Below the pieces are notes generated by a model that saw only the letters and a list, made by a program, of their open reading frames with translations, did no database searches and was not told the DNA's origin. From assembly GCF_041146395.1 (NCBI RefSeq), contig NC_090989.1, forward strand, positions 283,494,343 through 283,558,342: a stretch of 64,000 nucleotides of DNA. Direction: 5' to 3'. Origin of the DNA: Eulemur rufifrons (lineage: Eukaryota; Chordata; Mammalia; Primates; Lemuridae). A program made the translations under genes and the position numbers. Shown one piece after another: positions 26,668-42,985 of the stretch; position 1 is the first letter of the stretch, and each line of letters begins with the position of its first letter.

Positions 26668-27199
26668 CTGCAAGCAAGAAAATGAAATACTGTTGAAGAA
26701 CTAGCTCACTAGCCTGCCTTCAATAGACAGATGTTAGCAAACAAATATTTGCATGGTCGCTTACAAAACATCACACTTTAATGCTGGAGTTGGTCAAAGC
26801 AAACTGCCCTAACAGTTATTTAGGTTCCCTCACAATGATGTCTGTTGGAATTTTGGAATGAAATTAAAGCATGGTCAAAGGCAAGGGCTTGCTTCTCTTC
26901 CCCAAGAGCCACAGTGCCCCAAATTTTGGAACTCGGAGAGATGCCTGTGTGGACAACACCCGCAAAGAATGAGCTACCTCGCGCTTGTTGGAGACACCCC
27001 ATCCTTAGAGGAGTCTGTCGGCCACAGAGGAGGGGATGCTGGCCTGTCAAGGAGAGACACAAGCCCTTTCTGGTCAGACAGGTCAAAATCTCTCTCCAGG
27101 ATAATTCCTGCTGGCGGGTCAGAAGCAAGGACAAGATGTCTACCTGCTTCCAACAAGAGCAGTCGGCTCAGTTCGCCTTCATAGGATCAGGCCTGCTAT

Positions 27200-27560
27200 T
27201 ATTTTATTTATAATGCAGATTTACAGCTTCATTAGCTTGCCATTTCGTCTATTTAATGTATTGTTTTTAAAAGAGAATTAGTTCTTGCTTCATGCAGGGA
27301 GCACATCAAAGAAAAACATTAGCATAAAAGGGACAGGCAGACAGCATATCGGCCACTTCTGTCAAGCGAGGCTGTGTAACTTGACCTAGTCATTTACATC
27401 GGGGCTAGATTTCTAATTAAAATGCATGTATACCTTAATTAAGGTGACATATAATTGCTCAATCTAATAGTTTTGAAACTGAGTCAGCTGTAGGTGTATA
27501 TGTACATATTTGTACACATGTACATATAATTTTAGGTCAAACAAACTCAGGGTTCAGTGC
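27200..27560. promoter_or_regulatory. OLFM1: Candidate intronic enhancer (AT-rich, homeobox-like sites)
   Basis: Between exon M2 and exon Y. Contains TTTCTAATTAAAATGCATG, the palindrome CCTTAATTAAGG, TATAATTGCTC and AACTGAGTCAGCTG, which combines an AP-1/MAF-like half with a CAGCTG E-box. It lacks repeat signatures. Function is inferred from motif clustering only. Confidence 0.35.
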
Positions 27561-28040
27561 CCAGAGTTACCTGGAGGAGCGGAACACTTGCCATGGGGGG
27601 AAAAGCTGTTGGTGTCTTCTCTTTTCTCCCTGCAAGTCTACAGCGAGCCTTGTCGTAGCTAGACTAGGTCAGGTGTGAAAAATTGCCCTGAGAAATCCCT
27701 GCTCAGAAATGGCTCTAATCAATTAAGCTAATCCTTGGCTAATGTGATTTACCTGCAGCAGCTGTGGAATGACAAGGGCCAATAATGACGTCCCTTCCCA
27801 GCTAATATTCGGCTTGGCTAGAGAGGCGCAGGTCTGGGTCCCCTGGCTTCCAAGCCGGATTGGCGGGGGATTGGGGAGCCAGTGCGTGCTGAGACTGCTG
27901 CCCAGGCCTGCCTCTTTCAGGGTGTCTTTTGCCAAACTGGGGCCAGGGTGGGTTGCCACTCTACTTCCAGGCAGCCATCCTCTGCAAGGCACAGAGCAAC
28001 CCTCACTTGTGCTCCTCCTGGCCCCAAATCACTATTTCTA

Positions 28041-28280
<240 letters not shown>

Positions 28281-29589
28281 TCAAAAGGGCAACAGGTTCA
28301 AGGAAAGAGCTGCGGAAGGTGCCAGGCGATCTTACTTGCCTGCCCACACCTGACACTGACCTTTCCCACACAGCCGACCTGCTGGGAACCAGAAGTGGCC
28401 ATGCATTATTTACTAGTTAATCGCCAGCATCCGGTAACTCCCCAAACAGAGCAAATTGGTTCAGCAAACATTCCCTGTGCCATCTTTCAGAACGTGCTCT
28501 CAGAGTCAGGCGTGCAGGTTGAGGAACCCCACCGGGAGCACCTCCAGGCACAGGACTTTGGGTGACGGATATTTTCCTCTTTTTTGCGGGGGGGGGGGCA
28601 TTGTTTCTAGTCTCTTAATATTGCAGGAGAAAGTCAGTTTGGCAAGCATAAACACCAACACAGAGGAGCAGCAGCCTTAGGCTGCCCCACCCCCAGCTGT
28701 AACCTCTCCTTCCCCCTAAATCTCATTGAGTGCCTTGCTGAGAAGTCTGATTGCTTAAGTGCAGGAGGGAGGAACGAGGGAGCCGCTCTCCCTGACTCTG
28801 CACCAAGCTTTCTTCCCCCCATCTCGTGAGCCATCCATCACGCCCCGCAGTATCATAGGTAGATGACTGCTCTGCAAACACGCACGTTGCCGGCGTGGAG
28901 TCAGGAATCAATCACCCAGCAAATGAAGAATCGCTGTTTTACATCTTTACAGGCAGCTCTGAATTGAGTCTGGCCTCAAGATGGAACTTTAATATTCAAC
29001 AGGATTCCAGAGAGCTTAAAAGAAAAACAGTTTTAGTGCAGCCACCTGCCAGTGCGTTTTATTTTCATGAAACTGGCTCGCGCTTGTGCGCAGACGCACG
29101 CGGGGACCGGGCGGGCGGAGAGCAGGGGAGGGTTGCCGCAGTGGTGTCAGGTCATTTTCTCAGAATCTAATCCAATTACCCGGGAGGAAGATACCTCCGT
29201 GACAGAAAATCTTCATTTCTGATTTTTTGCTGAATTTGAAAATACTCTCCCTTCTAGGAACAAAATCATTTGGGTCTGAGGCTCAGCTGTGCCTGGGCTG
29301 TAGTGTGATTTCCACCTCTTACTGTGCACCCTCCAGCCCCGCGGATAAATGAAATAAGAAAAGAGAGAGCCACCCAAAGCCTTCTCAGTGAGAGCAACAC
29401 CAGAACTGCTAATCTCGGCACTTAACAATGCACGGGGGGTTGTCTTGTTATTTGAAAGTAACATGCACAAATTTATTTTAAAATTTCAAGTTTGCAACAC
29501 ACAACGTGGAATGACGTTGACGCTCTCTGATTCCTTTCTTTAGACATTCTACTGCCTTTTGTCTCCCTCCACCCCTCACCTGTCTTATT

Positions 29590-29710
29590 CTGTCACTTTG
29601 AATAACTGCAGCACTTTTTTCAAGACAAGTTGCAAAGTTTGGTACAATTCATCCTCCAAAGCCCAGACTAAACACCACCTCCTTCAGGGAGGCTTCCCTG
29701 ACGGGCTGGG
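29590..29710 (+). mobile_element. L2 fragment
   Basis: CAAAGCCCAGACTAAACACC followed by ACCTCCTTCAGGGAGGCTTC is the familiar L2 3' region. Intronic. Confidence 0.6.
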
Positions 29711-30524
29711 CTGTGAGTGGCTACCTGCTATTTGGAAACACCGCCCTGTGGGCACAGCACCTGCACAGGAGTGAGCCACACAGCTGTCTCAGCTACTATA
29801 CTTTTTTGGACAGAAAACCCCCTGGAGGGAGGGGCCTGGGCGTCAGCACATCTGTAGCGGCTGCACAAAGCCCAGTATAGCCAGTGCACAGAGAGGAGCA
29901 GAGGGCTGACACGTGACCAGGAGAAGGGGCTGGGCCCAGGCTGGCTTTGGTCAGGAGACCACACACAGTATGTTGGGCCTTTTATTCCCCAGAGAAGGAA
30001 TGCTTTTAACAAGATTTGGAGATTAGACTTCAAATGTAAAAAACAAATTTTAAAGATGCCAAGCTATTCAGCCTCCTTAAAACAAAACACTTACTCTCCT
30101 ACAGCTCTCCTAACCCTGACTGCACGCTCTGCTTTCTGGCCAGTTGTGGGGCACAGGAAACGCAGCCTCTGCCTGACAGTCGGGCGGGGTGGGGGCGGTT
30201 TGCCACCACCCGCCGGTCCTCCACCCTCCGCAGCCACAGCCCACAGCCCCTCCTCTGGGCACGTGCAATCTCCTGCCAGCAGGATGTGTCCCTGAGAAGC
30301 CAAATGGCAAGCTCAAGGTCACAGAGCTACTGAATGACAGTTCACCCATGTCCTCCCCACTGAGGCCGCTGGGACAGCGGCATCAGCCACAGCAGCAGGC
30401 ACACCTGGCCTCCAGGGGACACCTGCTCGATACTCTCTACCGAGCACTTCAAGGCACAGGCGCCGTGCTGAGCCCGCCATGCTGTTTTTATCTCCCTGAT
30501 TTCGGCAAAACCCCACAAGGTGGA

Positions 30525-30665
30525 CATTATTTTGGGTCCCATTTTACACACACAGAGACTGAGGCTGGGAGAAGTTAAGCCACGTGCTCCCTGTTACACG
30601 GCCAGGTCAGCCAGGTCAAGGCCGGATGGACTCCAAAGCCTATGTATGCTCTCGAGCTCAGAGCC
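30525..30665 (-). mobile_element. MIR element
   Basis: GGTCCCATTTTACACACACA, GAGACTGAGGCTGGGAGAAG and TTAAGCCACGTGCTCC: antisense MIR. Intronic. Confidence 0.8.
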
Positions 30666-31007
30666 AAGTGCCGCTTCAGAGAGAACAGAGCCTGGGCCCC
30701 CACCTGTCCCTGTCCCTGCAGGCTCTGGCTGCGCGTCAGAACCGTGGTGGCACTTGCAAGGCAGGTCGACGCCCAGGCCCTACATGACAACTCTAGGCCA
30801 ATGAAAATTGGAGCGTCTGGGGGGGGCGGTCCTAGGACTCAGCACCTCTGCAGTCTCACCAGGTGGGCTTTCGGGTGAAGCCAGGCTGGGGAAACCCTGA
30901 ACTTGGTGGAATGCGCCATTGTGACCAACCCCATCAGCAGGGCACGTGCTTTGCCACTGCCGGAACATCTGCTGCTTCTGTCCCCAAGAGCGATGACCTC
31001 CTCCCCG

Positions 31008-31008
<1 letters not shown>

Positions 31009-31048
<40 letters not shown>
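31009..31048. repeat. (CA)n microsatellite
   Basis: About 16 uninterrupted CA units followed by CGCACACAGG. Intronic, between exons M1 and M2. Long enough to be polymorphic. Confidence 0.95.
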
Positions 31049-31049
<1 letters not shown>

Positions 31050-31704
31050 GTGACAGAAGAAAAGAGAAGGGAAAGAAAGGAGGGGACAGCCCTGCCCCTC
31101 CTTAATATTCAGCATGCATTAGGGAGTGCAACTCTCTTTCCCAGCAAACGGCTCGGGCCCTCTGAAAATAGAGCGCCCGCTATGGTATCAAATGAGGCTT
31201 TAAATTTTTAAGCAGTAATGCTGTGGCACGCACAGGCAGGAAGGAAAGTTCTGAGGCCTGCATTCCCAGGGGCGCGTAGAGCTTTCTGGAATCCATTTCC
31301 CAACTACCATCCCTCCCACCGAGTGCCGCCTCCCCAGGCTCAGTCCTATTCTTCTCTGTCCCGACCTTCCCCACTCCGGCCGCCACGCGCCGCCTCCCTC
31401 CTCGGTGGTTCTGAATAATTCAAGGCTCAATTAGGTTTTGGTCTAGTTTGGTGTTAATAAATGTTTATGGAATCTGTTAAGTGCATTTTACTTTAATTCT
31501 TTTAAAATGATTTACTCAGGTGGCTAAAGATGGCAGAAAAAGTCACGCTCTGTTCCTTCAAGGTGAGGGTGCTCTACGGACCAGGCCACGATGCTTCCTT
31601 GCTGCCCCAGGAAACAAGAGTGCCATGTCCGTTCGGGCCCTGGGGCACAGAAACAGGCAGGAACTTGGAGTCCTCAGAGCCCGGCTCAGCTCCAGAACCT
31701 CTAG

Positions 31705-31800
31705 CCCACCTCGCCCTTGACAGCTGAGGAAACAGAGTCCAGGAAAGGGGACCTGCTTTGCCCAGAATTGCATAAGCCTCTGTGGTGGCAGTGGGTTCCA
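31705..31800 (-). mobile_element. MIR element (partial)
   Basis: GACAGCTGAGGAAACAGAGT, CCAGGAAAGGGGACCTGCTT and TGCCCAGAATTGCATAAG: antisense MIR. Intronic. Confidence 0.6.
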
Positions 31801-32309
31801 ACTGAAGAATGCTGACCCCAGCTGGCGCGATGCTGTCCCCCCACCCAGTTGCTCCCACCTGCCCGGTGTAGCAACAGCCCTGTCTGTCCTCACAACATAG
31901 GGCCTGTCCCCGAGTCACAGAAGCCCCCCACCCCACGCAGACCTCATCTCATACTCTTAAGCTAGCAAACTCATTTTGGAAAGTCCAAGGCCAAACTGTG
32001 GGAAAAGACTGGCTATACTGGGGTCAGGTGTGGTGTGACTCCACTCTCTCAGGGTGGGAAGGGTCCCTGCCCATGGGGGCTACATATAAATGCCCCTTTC
32101 TCTGGGGAAGGGGATGGGTGGAACAGAAGGGCCCACTCATTTCTCCTTCTTCCCTTAGTAACTCCCAGGGGACCCCCAGCACTTAGATTAACTGCACAAT
32201 ATGGGTCCTTGGGGTGGAACGTGCCAGAAGGCTGGTGGGCTGCACCGGTCAGGAGGAGGCACCCTGACCCAAGTGAGGACTGGGGGAGGCCAAATCAGGT
32301 GGTGAGCTC

Positions 32310-32475
32310 ACCACGTGGGCTGGAGTGCCAGCTCCCCTGCTAACTGGCTGTTTGGCTTGGAACAAGTCAGTCCACCCCTTGGGACACAAATTTCCCTTTC
32401 TTGGAATGGAGTGAAAACCCCCACCAACTTGACATGCGTCTTGTAAAGATTAAGTGAAATCACGGATTCAAACTG
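32310..32475 (+). mobile_element. MIR element
   Basis: TGGAGTGCCAGCTCCCCTGC, TTGGCTTGGAACAAGTCAGT, CCCTTTCTTGGAATGGAG and GTAAAGATTAAGTGAAATCA follow the MIR order. Intronic. Confidence 0.7.
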
Positions 32476-32863
32476 TGCATGCAAACTGCACACTGCTGTT
32501 CCCAGGGGCGTTATGAAGACGGCAGTGTGCCTGCTTCACACCAGGAAGGCATCCGTGGTGGCGAACGCCTGTCCAGCCACCAGCCAGGTCCAACCACATA
32601 AAATCCAAATGGCCACGCATTCCCAGGTCCAAAGGAGTCCTCCCAGGTAGCTGCTCAGCAACAGCTCTGACCCTCTGGGCTACAGGTTAAGAGCATCACC
32701 CAGACGGATGGCGGTATGGGACAGGAGCCCAGCACCCCACCTCCTATGCCCACATGACTCCTCTGTGGAGCCTGCAGTCACCAGAAGGTGGTCTATCTAT
32801 CTCCCCTGGGCCACCCTTGGGAGTCTCATCCACCCACCCACCCATCCATCTTCCACTCATTCA

Positions 32864-36060
<3,197 letters not shown>

Positions 36061-37359
36061 CCCGCTGAAGCTCAGCCGGGAGGGGGGCTCTGGGCGGCTC
36101 CGAAAGTAGGTAGCCCCGGGCCCCGCAGGGGTCTCCAGCGCCAGCTGGGTGGAGGGCTTCGCGCAAAGGGGAAGGCACTCCTGCGAACCGGGCAGGCAGC
36201 CGCGGTGCCCCGAGGCCTGGGGCAGAAGGGCGCCAACGGGGCATTCCCCGCACCCACCTGGATGCGCGGTTGCAGGGGAGTGTGGCGAGGACCTGGGGTC
36301 TGGGGTTGAGGGGCTTGGGCTGGGGGTGTCCCACTGGCTCCCTGGGTCCCTCGCAGGGCTGGAGCCCAAGTCGCGGTGCCCAGGCCCCAGGGCAGGGCGG
36401 GCTGGCACGAGCTGCCCTCTTCCCAGCCCTCCTCGGCCAGGACTTGGGCGTGTAGGTCTCACCGCGCGCACAGGCCCCACCGGGTCAAGCGCTTTAATTG
36501 GGCTTTCGAATTTGCGGAAGGCTCCTAATCGGAGATGAAAGCCGCTTCCTCCAGGCCTTCCATTAAGCTCTCCCAGCCATTTGGGAAGGAAAGAATCCCC
36601 GGATCACTCACTGCACTCTTTCTGCCTGGGTGAAAATTAATCTCCCTTCCTGGATGGGCTTTGAAAGACAGGGAGCCTCTCCGGCACCTGCCTAAGAAGA
36701 ACGCCACTTTCCTGGGCGTTTCTGTCTCTGTGCGCGGTCCCTATGCGCAGAGAGGCCTCCAGTCACCGCCTGGCCCCAGCGCTGGGGTGAGGCCCGCTGG
36801 CCAAGGGGCCCCCGCGTTTTCCCGACGGGGCGCGCAGTCAGTGGCCGGGCAGGGGCAGGTTGGGCGCCAGCACAGCCCAACTGTTGGGGAAGGGCGCCAT
36901 CTCCCAGTGCAGGCTGGCACTGCAGGCTCGGCTCGCAGAACCGCCGAGCCCGGGCAGCACCTGGCCGCCGGTTCCGGTCTCCACCTCCCTTCTCTTGCCA
37001 CGCATATTCAACACGGAGTGGGGGCCACAAGCCTCGCCTGCCTGCCCAAATCCCTCACACCCGCTTCCCACGACAGAAAGACAAGGAACGCTTATTTTGT
37101 TGGAACGATTTCCGATCCAACCCAATCCAATCCAAAACACTCTCAGGTCCTCTCAGAAGCCACAGATAATTTAAACACCCACTATGTGCAAGATGTGGGG
37201 TACAGTGTGCTATAAATCCCAGAACAGAAGCAACACCAACACGATGATGACATTCCCAGGCACTTCCCGCAGCTGGGCACTGTGCCTGAACCCAAACTCC
37301 CCTAGACCCAACCGGAGATGCCCTTGCCAGAGAGGCCTTGCCAGAAACGTTGCCTACAG

Positions 37360-37525
37360 GTGCGGCTCTGTGAGACCTCACACCAATTCATCAGCCTCCC
37401 TGAGCCTCAGTCCCCCATCTGCAAAATGGGTTTAATAATAGCACCTTTCCCCTCCAGGGCATTATGTGGATTAAATGACTGGGTGCAGGAACAAGCCTGG
37501 CACCTGATGGGGTGATGCGCATTGT
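37360..37525 (+). mobile_element. MIR element
   Basis: CCCTGAGCCTCAGTCCCCCA, TCTGCAAAATGGGTTTAATA, ATGTGGATTAAATGACTGGG and AGCCTGGCACCTGATGG follow the MIR order. Intronic. Confidence 0.85.
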
Positions 37526-38509
37526 CACCGACTTTGCAGAAGACAAAACAGGTGCAGTGAGTACCTCAGCTAAGTGACTTGGGCAGAAACGCATGACAGA
37601 GCTTGGATTCAAAATGAGATTTGATGTCCCCAGAAACCTCTGCCACCTCCCTCTAGAGCTGCCATTGGCTGCAGGCCATCAGTAAGAGGTGCTGTTGGTG
37701 CAGATGTGCAAATGTGGAAGAGGTATTGTTGGATATAAAAATAACTCCCAGCAACGGGAGCTACATTCTAGGAAGGGTACGTTCCAGATGGGTAAATAAA
37801 AAGAATGATAATAATTTAAAAACTCTCCTTTCTGAAGTAATGGGCCTTGCTACTTGAAAAAAAGAAAATAAAATAAACTCTCCTGACCTTGAAGAACTTA
37901 CAATTTGACCTTACGTCAGTGATGTCGCACAGGATTTGGAATTGGTGCTCTGAATTTGGAGAGCACCGACTTGGCTGGGCTTCTGAATGGAGGACGTGGG
38001 ATCCAGGTAGCTTGCAGTACGGAAGCTGCGTGCGGCTCAGCAGAACCGCTGGAGCCAGTGAGGCCCAGGGACCGAAGAGCCAGCTTCCATCCCACTGGCC
38101 CAGGGACTCTCTCCACCTCTCTTGGGGACAGGCAGCTAAGGCATGGCCTGGAGAGCTGAACCCCCTCCCGTATTTCTCCTGAATTCACGTCCTGTCGTGC
38201 AGCCAGAGGGTGTATGGTTCCCCAAGGCACGGCTGAGAAGCATTCTTTTAAAAATGTGGTTTCGGGTGACTCACATTGAACTTGCTAAAAAATGTGAATC
38301 AGCCTTTGTTATTCCTAAGATCTCTGGGAACTAAGGTCAAAGGATTTTTAGAGTAATGGAAGGAAAAGATGATCCCCCCCCACCTTTAAATCCTAGCCGT
38401 TATCTTTAATGCTTATAGAGAACTGAATAGATATACAGTTCTCACCCCCGTGGAATGTATGGCTAGAACAGGATGTGCAGGGGACACAGCACTGGCTTCC
38501 AGCTTCAAG

Positions 38510-38612
38510 CCTGCACCCTCGCTGCTCTGACGTGCAACTGTGCTGTACTGACCTGCACCTGTGCTGCTCTGACCTGCAACTGTGTTGCACTAAGCTGCGC
38601 CTGTGCTGTTCT
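38510..38612. repeat. 21-bp minisatellite
   Basis: Units of 21 bases, each containing a form of CTGACCTGCAACTGTGCTG, repeated about 4.5 times with decay. Because 21 is a multiple of three it produces a cysteine-rich repeating frame, judged non-coding. Confidence 0.85.
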
Positions 38613-39004
38613 ACTGTGCTGGGAGGTTCTAGTTAAGTCACTTCCAACTCTTCTAATCTCAAACCGAAGTCCTATCCAGTTTCTGAAATCTGTGGTTCGG
38701 AGGGAGTGACTACTGTCTTTAATGCTTCTGAGAGGGGCATCACATCAGAGAGGAGGAGTGTAATGTGATTTGGAAGGCTGCATGGCATTCCAAAAGCAAG
38801 TCATGGATTGCTGAAGAATGAAGGTATTTGGATTAAGGGATCTATGGCATCGGCACATCCATAGTGTTCCTAAAGAGGAATTTAAATCCCAATTTCCACA
38901 CGACTTCTCTTGAAGCAAAGGCGCATTTATACTTGCCGCTCTGAATGATCATAATAACACTGACGGAGCCGGCGCCGCGCCCCACACCACACTGGGGATT
39001 AGCC

Positions 39005-39150
39005 ATGCATGATGTCGCTTAATCCTCACCGAAGCCCAGGGGCGGTGCTGCTGTCGACGCCACTTTACAGATGAGGACGCTCGGGCTTAGAAAGGTAACA
39101 AGGTCTGTCCAAGGTCAAATGGTGAGAGCTTCCAGAGCCAAGCCCAAAAC
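39005..39150 (-). mobile_element. MIR element
   Basis: CGCCACTTTACAGATGAGGA, GCTTAGAAAGGTAACAAGG and TCCAAGGTCAAATGGTGAGA: antisense MIR. Intronic. Confidence 0.75.
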
Positions 39151-39849
39151 ATGGCAGCACCCCGTCTCTCAGATGTGGTGGCCACCATCGAGTCTCGTGA
39201 ATCCCAGAAGTGACATGGTCTGCAAGGCCACAGAAGCCCTGGCCACCTGCACAGTTCCCTGGGCACAGAGGCCCACCGGAAGACATTTCTGCCAGAGCAT
39301 TCCTGGGCCCTTGGCCACCCAGTCTGTGGGATGTCCTGTCCCGCCTGCAGCGCCAGGTCACCTGCCACGCCACGTTAGACTGGCCTGGTCTCTGTCCTCA
39401 CGCCAGCCCCTTATAGGCCCCGACCCCGATGGGCTTTGCACAGATTCATCAGCGCACGTGAAAACAAGAACACCAGCCTCCACAGCCCTGGCGCTCACGG
39501 CTCTGAGAATGAGGGCTGGTGTTATGTAACCCTGAGGGATGCTCCTGCCTAAAACTCTGTCGTCCCCACCAGAGACAGACACTCACGGCATGTTAGAGAA
39601 CCACCTCGGGAAGCCCTACAACAGCCACGCCGGGAGCTGGGAGGTGCCTCTAGCTGCCGCCGCCTCACGATCAGAACCGCAAGGCCACAGGGCCCCAAGC
39701 CAGGAGTGGCGCGTGGAGAGAAGCAGGTCTCTGGGTAACTCCCTGATGCTCCCTGGCAAGGGGACATCCCAAAGGACAAAGTGCTGATGCCCCTTTGCTG
39801 TTTAAAAATATACATATTGTCCTCCAGCTATTTTCAAATAGCTCGAGGG

Positions 39850-39896
39850 GGCAAGGAGAGAGAGAGAGGAGAGAGAAGGAGAGAGAGAAAGAGTTG
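39850..39896. repeat. (GA)n-rich low-complexity tract
   Basis: Runs of GAGAGA interrupted by GGA and AAG, intronic between exon A and exon B. Confidence 0.85.
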
Positions 39897-42454
39897 GGGA
39901 GAAGAGAGATCTCCCACGTGGAGCCCCCTGCTCCGCCACCCTGATGTGCCTCTTTCCTTCTCGGAGCTGAGAAAGGACCTGGTCTTGAGCAGGGCAGCCT
40001 GCGAGGAGCCAACCCCAAGCACCCTCTCCCAGCAGCCGCGGAAGACCACCGTGGGCAGTCAGTGCCAAATGTCCCCATCATTCTGCCTCCTCCATGGCCT
40101 CTGGGCTCACAAACTGGTGAGGGCATCGTTGCTCCTCACTCCCTTTCCGTGAGAAGGTTTTGTCCTGGCCTGGCTCCCGGCCAGGGCATGGGGTTTGTCA
40201 GCACAGCTAGCAAGGGCAGGCCAGCCCAGGACCTGGCTTCCTCCGAGGGCTGGTCCTTCTCTTCAAGGCCCCCAGTGACCTGGAGCCACTTCCCCCTAGG
40301 GAGAGCACCCCGCTGTCCCATGGCTGTCACGAGGGACAGTTTTTCCCATCCAGGCACAATCTGCCTGTTTCTGGCTGTCAGTCCTACTGCTCTGTCCATC
40401 CAGGGAGCTGACTGCCCATGGCCCTGCCCACACTGGATGCTGCACACCCCCTCCGCTCCCTCTTCTGGCAAGTTCCATGCAGCTCCCACGGATGCTGCCT
40501 CAGACTGGCTCTCGGCCAGACCGTGGAAGCCACAGCTCCCTGTTCTCTTGGTTGCCCAGTAGAAATAGGGTCCGGCTCTGAGAGTGGGACAGGGACAAGA
40601 TAACTCAGCAGACACGTGCCCCTCTGGACTGAACTCGTGGTTTTCAGGGGCCCCACGAGCATCCATTTCCTGCTGTCCGGGGGAGGGGACTCGCCACAGC
40701 TAACTGTGAAGGACAGTCCAGCTTCTGTGGAATAAGCAACTGGTCCCGACATGAATGAAAAGATGGCGCCATCATGCAAGCATCCGCGGGTCAGCCCCAG
40801 CGTCTGGCTGGGTAGTAGCAGAGGACGCAGCGTCTGCGTAGGGCTGCGTTCTGGAGACTAAGTTACCTGCCTCGGAGGACGCTCGGCCTCCACAAGGGGG
40901 GCTCCCCGGCACACACGCCCCGCCCTCTGCTCAGCTGGGACTCGGCCTCAGAAACCTCCTTAGCGACCGCTAACAAACATTGGTGCTGTCTCTGAAGTCT
41001 CCTGTTTTATGATCCTTCATGTTGCTTATGGAATAGGAGACCCAGCTCCTTCCACACCCTCCCCCCCGTCGCCTCGCATGCTGACTCAGCCTGGGAATCA
41101 ATGGGGCAGGACGCTGAGGCCGGGAGGCCCCGGGAACGGGAGCTCGTGTGCATGCGTGTGCGTGGGCATGCTGGGGGAGGCAGGGGCACAGGGACTCACA
41201 TACCTGAAGGCCGCATTGTGGACAAATGGCTGGCTCCCCGTTTCTCTGAGTCCGGCTGTGCTGTCTGAATACGACACCCTGGGGGTGCACTGAGTAAAGC
41301 TATTTATGACACACCTGTGTTCTCTCTTTGACCCTCAGATGCTCAAAGCGTCACCTGAAGCACCTTTCAGAACCACCCTGAGAGCCATTCTGTGAACAGA
41401 GAAATCTCCGCTGGGAGCTTTAAAGCCCCGAGGGCAACTTGCAGCCCTGCTAAAACTACGGGATGGGCCGGGGTTGCTTCAGGTGACCACCCGGGTAAGC
41501 GCCGTTAACCTGCTGACCGGACTGGGGCTGGGATCTCTGCCCTGGACCCCTCAGTCTCCATTCTGCGTATTTACTCACTCTCTGAGCGGACTTTAGATGT
41601 CACTGAACTGTAATGAGGAGCACGCAGGCTGCGTCCCTACTGCCGGGCGTCTTTGTGGAGCAAGCTTGCAGGTAAGCCCACGCGTCTTAAACAGCATCTG
41701 AGGCCAAAGGAGCCACGTCAGCAGCTGTGACCCAGGCCGCGGCCATGAGCTTTAACGTCGCGCAGAAGAAGAGGGAAGAGAAACCCTCCCCCAAGGAGCA
41801 GCCACACACGAAGGCGGATCACACATGTTCTCGGCACATTCTCTTCACGTTGGCCACACTGTCTTCCCCGGAATTGTGCAAAATGTGCCAAATGCAACAA
41901 AGGATGTCGCTAGAGCCACAGGCATTTAGAGAGTTAGCGCAAGGCAACCTGAGCTCAGTACATACGTCCTGGTTCTTCTGGGATCTCAAGTCACCAAGCA
42001 AATGCTGGGACACGCCCTGTGTAGCCCCTCACACGACGCCGCCTGGGAGAAGCAAGGTGAGGAGCCCCAGCAGGCACCTGCAGACACCCGCCACCTCCCA
42101 GGGCTGCAGGGACCTGCCCAGAGTCACTGATCCATGGTGGTGGGGGGAGACTGAGGCCCGGCCCCCATCCCACACCCCTTCTTTCCCACCTGCTGCCGCC
42201 CCTTTGAAAGCCAATCTTCCAGGCCAGCGGCGGCAGAGCATTTGGCCACAGTTAGACAAACACAGCTAAGTGGCTCTCCAGGAAGCCCTGCAGAGGTTGG
42301 CAACGGGCACGACCGCACCAGGCCCTTCCGTTTTACTGGTGCTTGGCGACATTGAGCTGCTTTCTGCTTTCTTTTTATTTTCTCTCTGTCTTAACAAGTA
42401 CCTGAACTCAGGTTTCCCGAGTGTCAGGCAGTCCTAGGACTGCACCTGGGGTCA

Positions 42455-42615
42455 TCACTAATTTGCTGGGTCACGGGGCAGATGGTGTCGCCACCCAAGC
42501 CTCAGTGTCTTGTGGCAAGAGTGAGGACAGTGGCCTGGGGCTCTGGGACTATGAGGCTCCTGGCACGGAGTTTGACACACAGCAACACTCAAAGAATATT
42601 AGCCCTCGTTATTGG
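42455..42615 (+). mobile_element. MIR element (diverged)
   Basis: TAATTTGCTGGGTCACGGGG, AAGCCTCAGTGTCTTGTGG, CTCCTGGCACGGAGTTTGAC and CAACACTCAAAGAATATTAG match the MIR order. Intronic. Confidence 0.65.
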
Positions 42616-42844
42616 TGACATCCCCGGGACCTTCACTCCAGGCAGTTAAAGAGATACTCATTTTGGCTGTTTTCTCCTCCCCTCCCCTCGGTCCTACCGC
42701 AATGCCAGCGGGGCAGCCTGACAACTGCAAGTGGCTCCGCCCGTGCAGTGACCTCACAGCACTGGTTTCTGAGCGTGAACAGCTCTGGTGGCCCATCGTT
42801 CAGGGCTGAGAATTGGCCGCTGTCCCCGTCAGCCCGGCTCACAG

Positions 42845-42985
42845 TTGCCATGTATCTAATTCAGTTTAGCTAGTAATTAGTTTTGTATTACTTTACACGG
42901 TGATGTTAATACTGATTACAGGGCTGATAACTTTAGTAATAAATACGACTGGAGGCAGAAAATTACCTTCTTTTGATTGGGGAAC
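42845..42985. promoter_or_regulatory. OLFM1: Candidate intronic regulatory block (TAAT-rich)
   Basis: TATCTAATTCAGTTTAGCTA, GTAATTAGTTTTGTATTAC, TTAATACTGATTACAGGGCT and GTAATAAATACG occur within 140 bases of otherwise GC-rich intron. No repeat signature. Motif density suggests a homeodomain-bound element; unproven. Confidence 0.3.

Noticed and set aside
27723..27760. Alternative Y-exon acceptor at a CTGCTGCAG followed by GTAAAT
   Set aside because: It would add nine residues, but the known Y ending is Gly-stop and the acceptor at 26667 gives exactly that with a better pyrimidine tract and a following poly(A) signal.
38473..38709. Cys-rich repeat protein
   Set aside because: Translation of a 21-bp minisatellite with no promoter, splice sites or family match.
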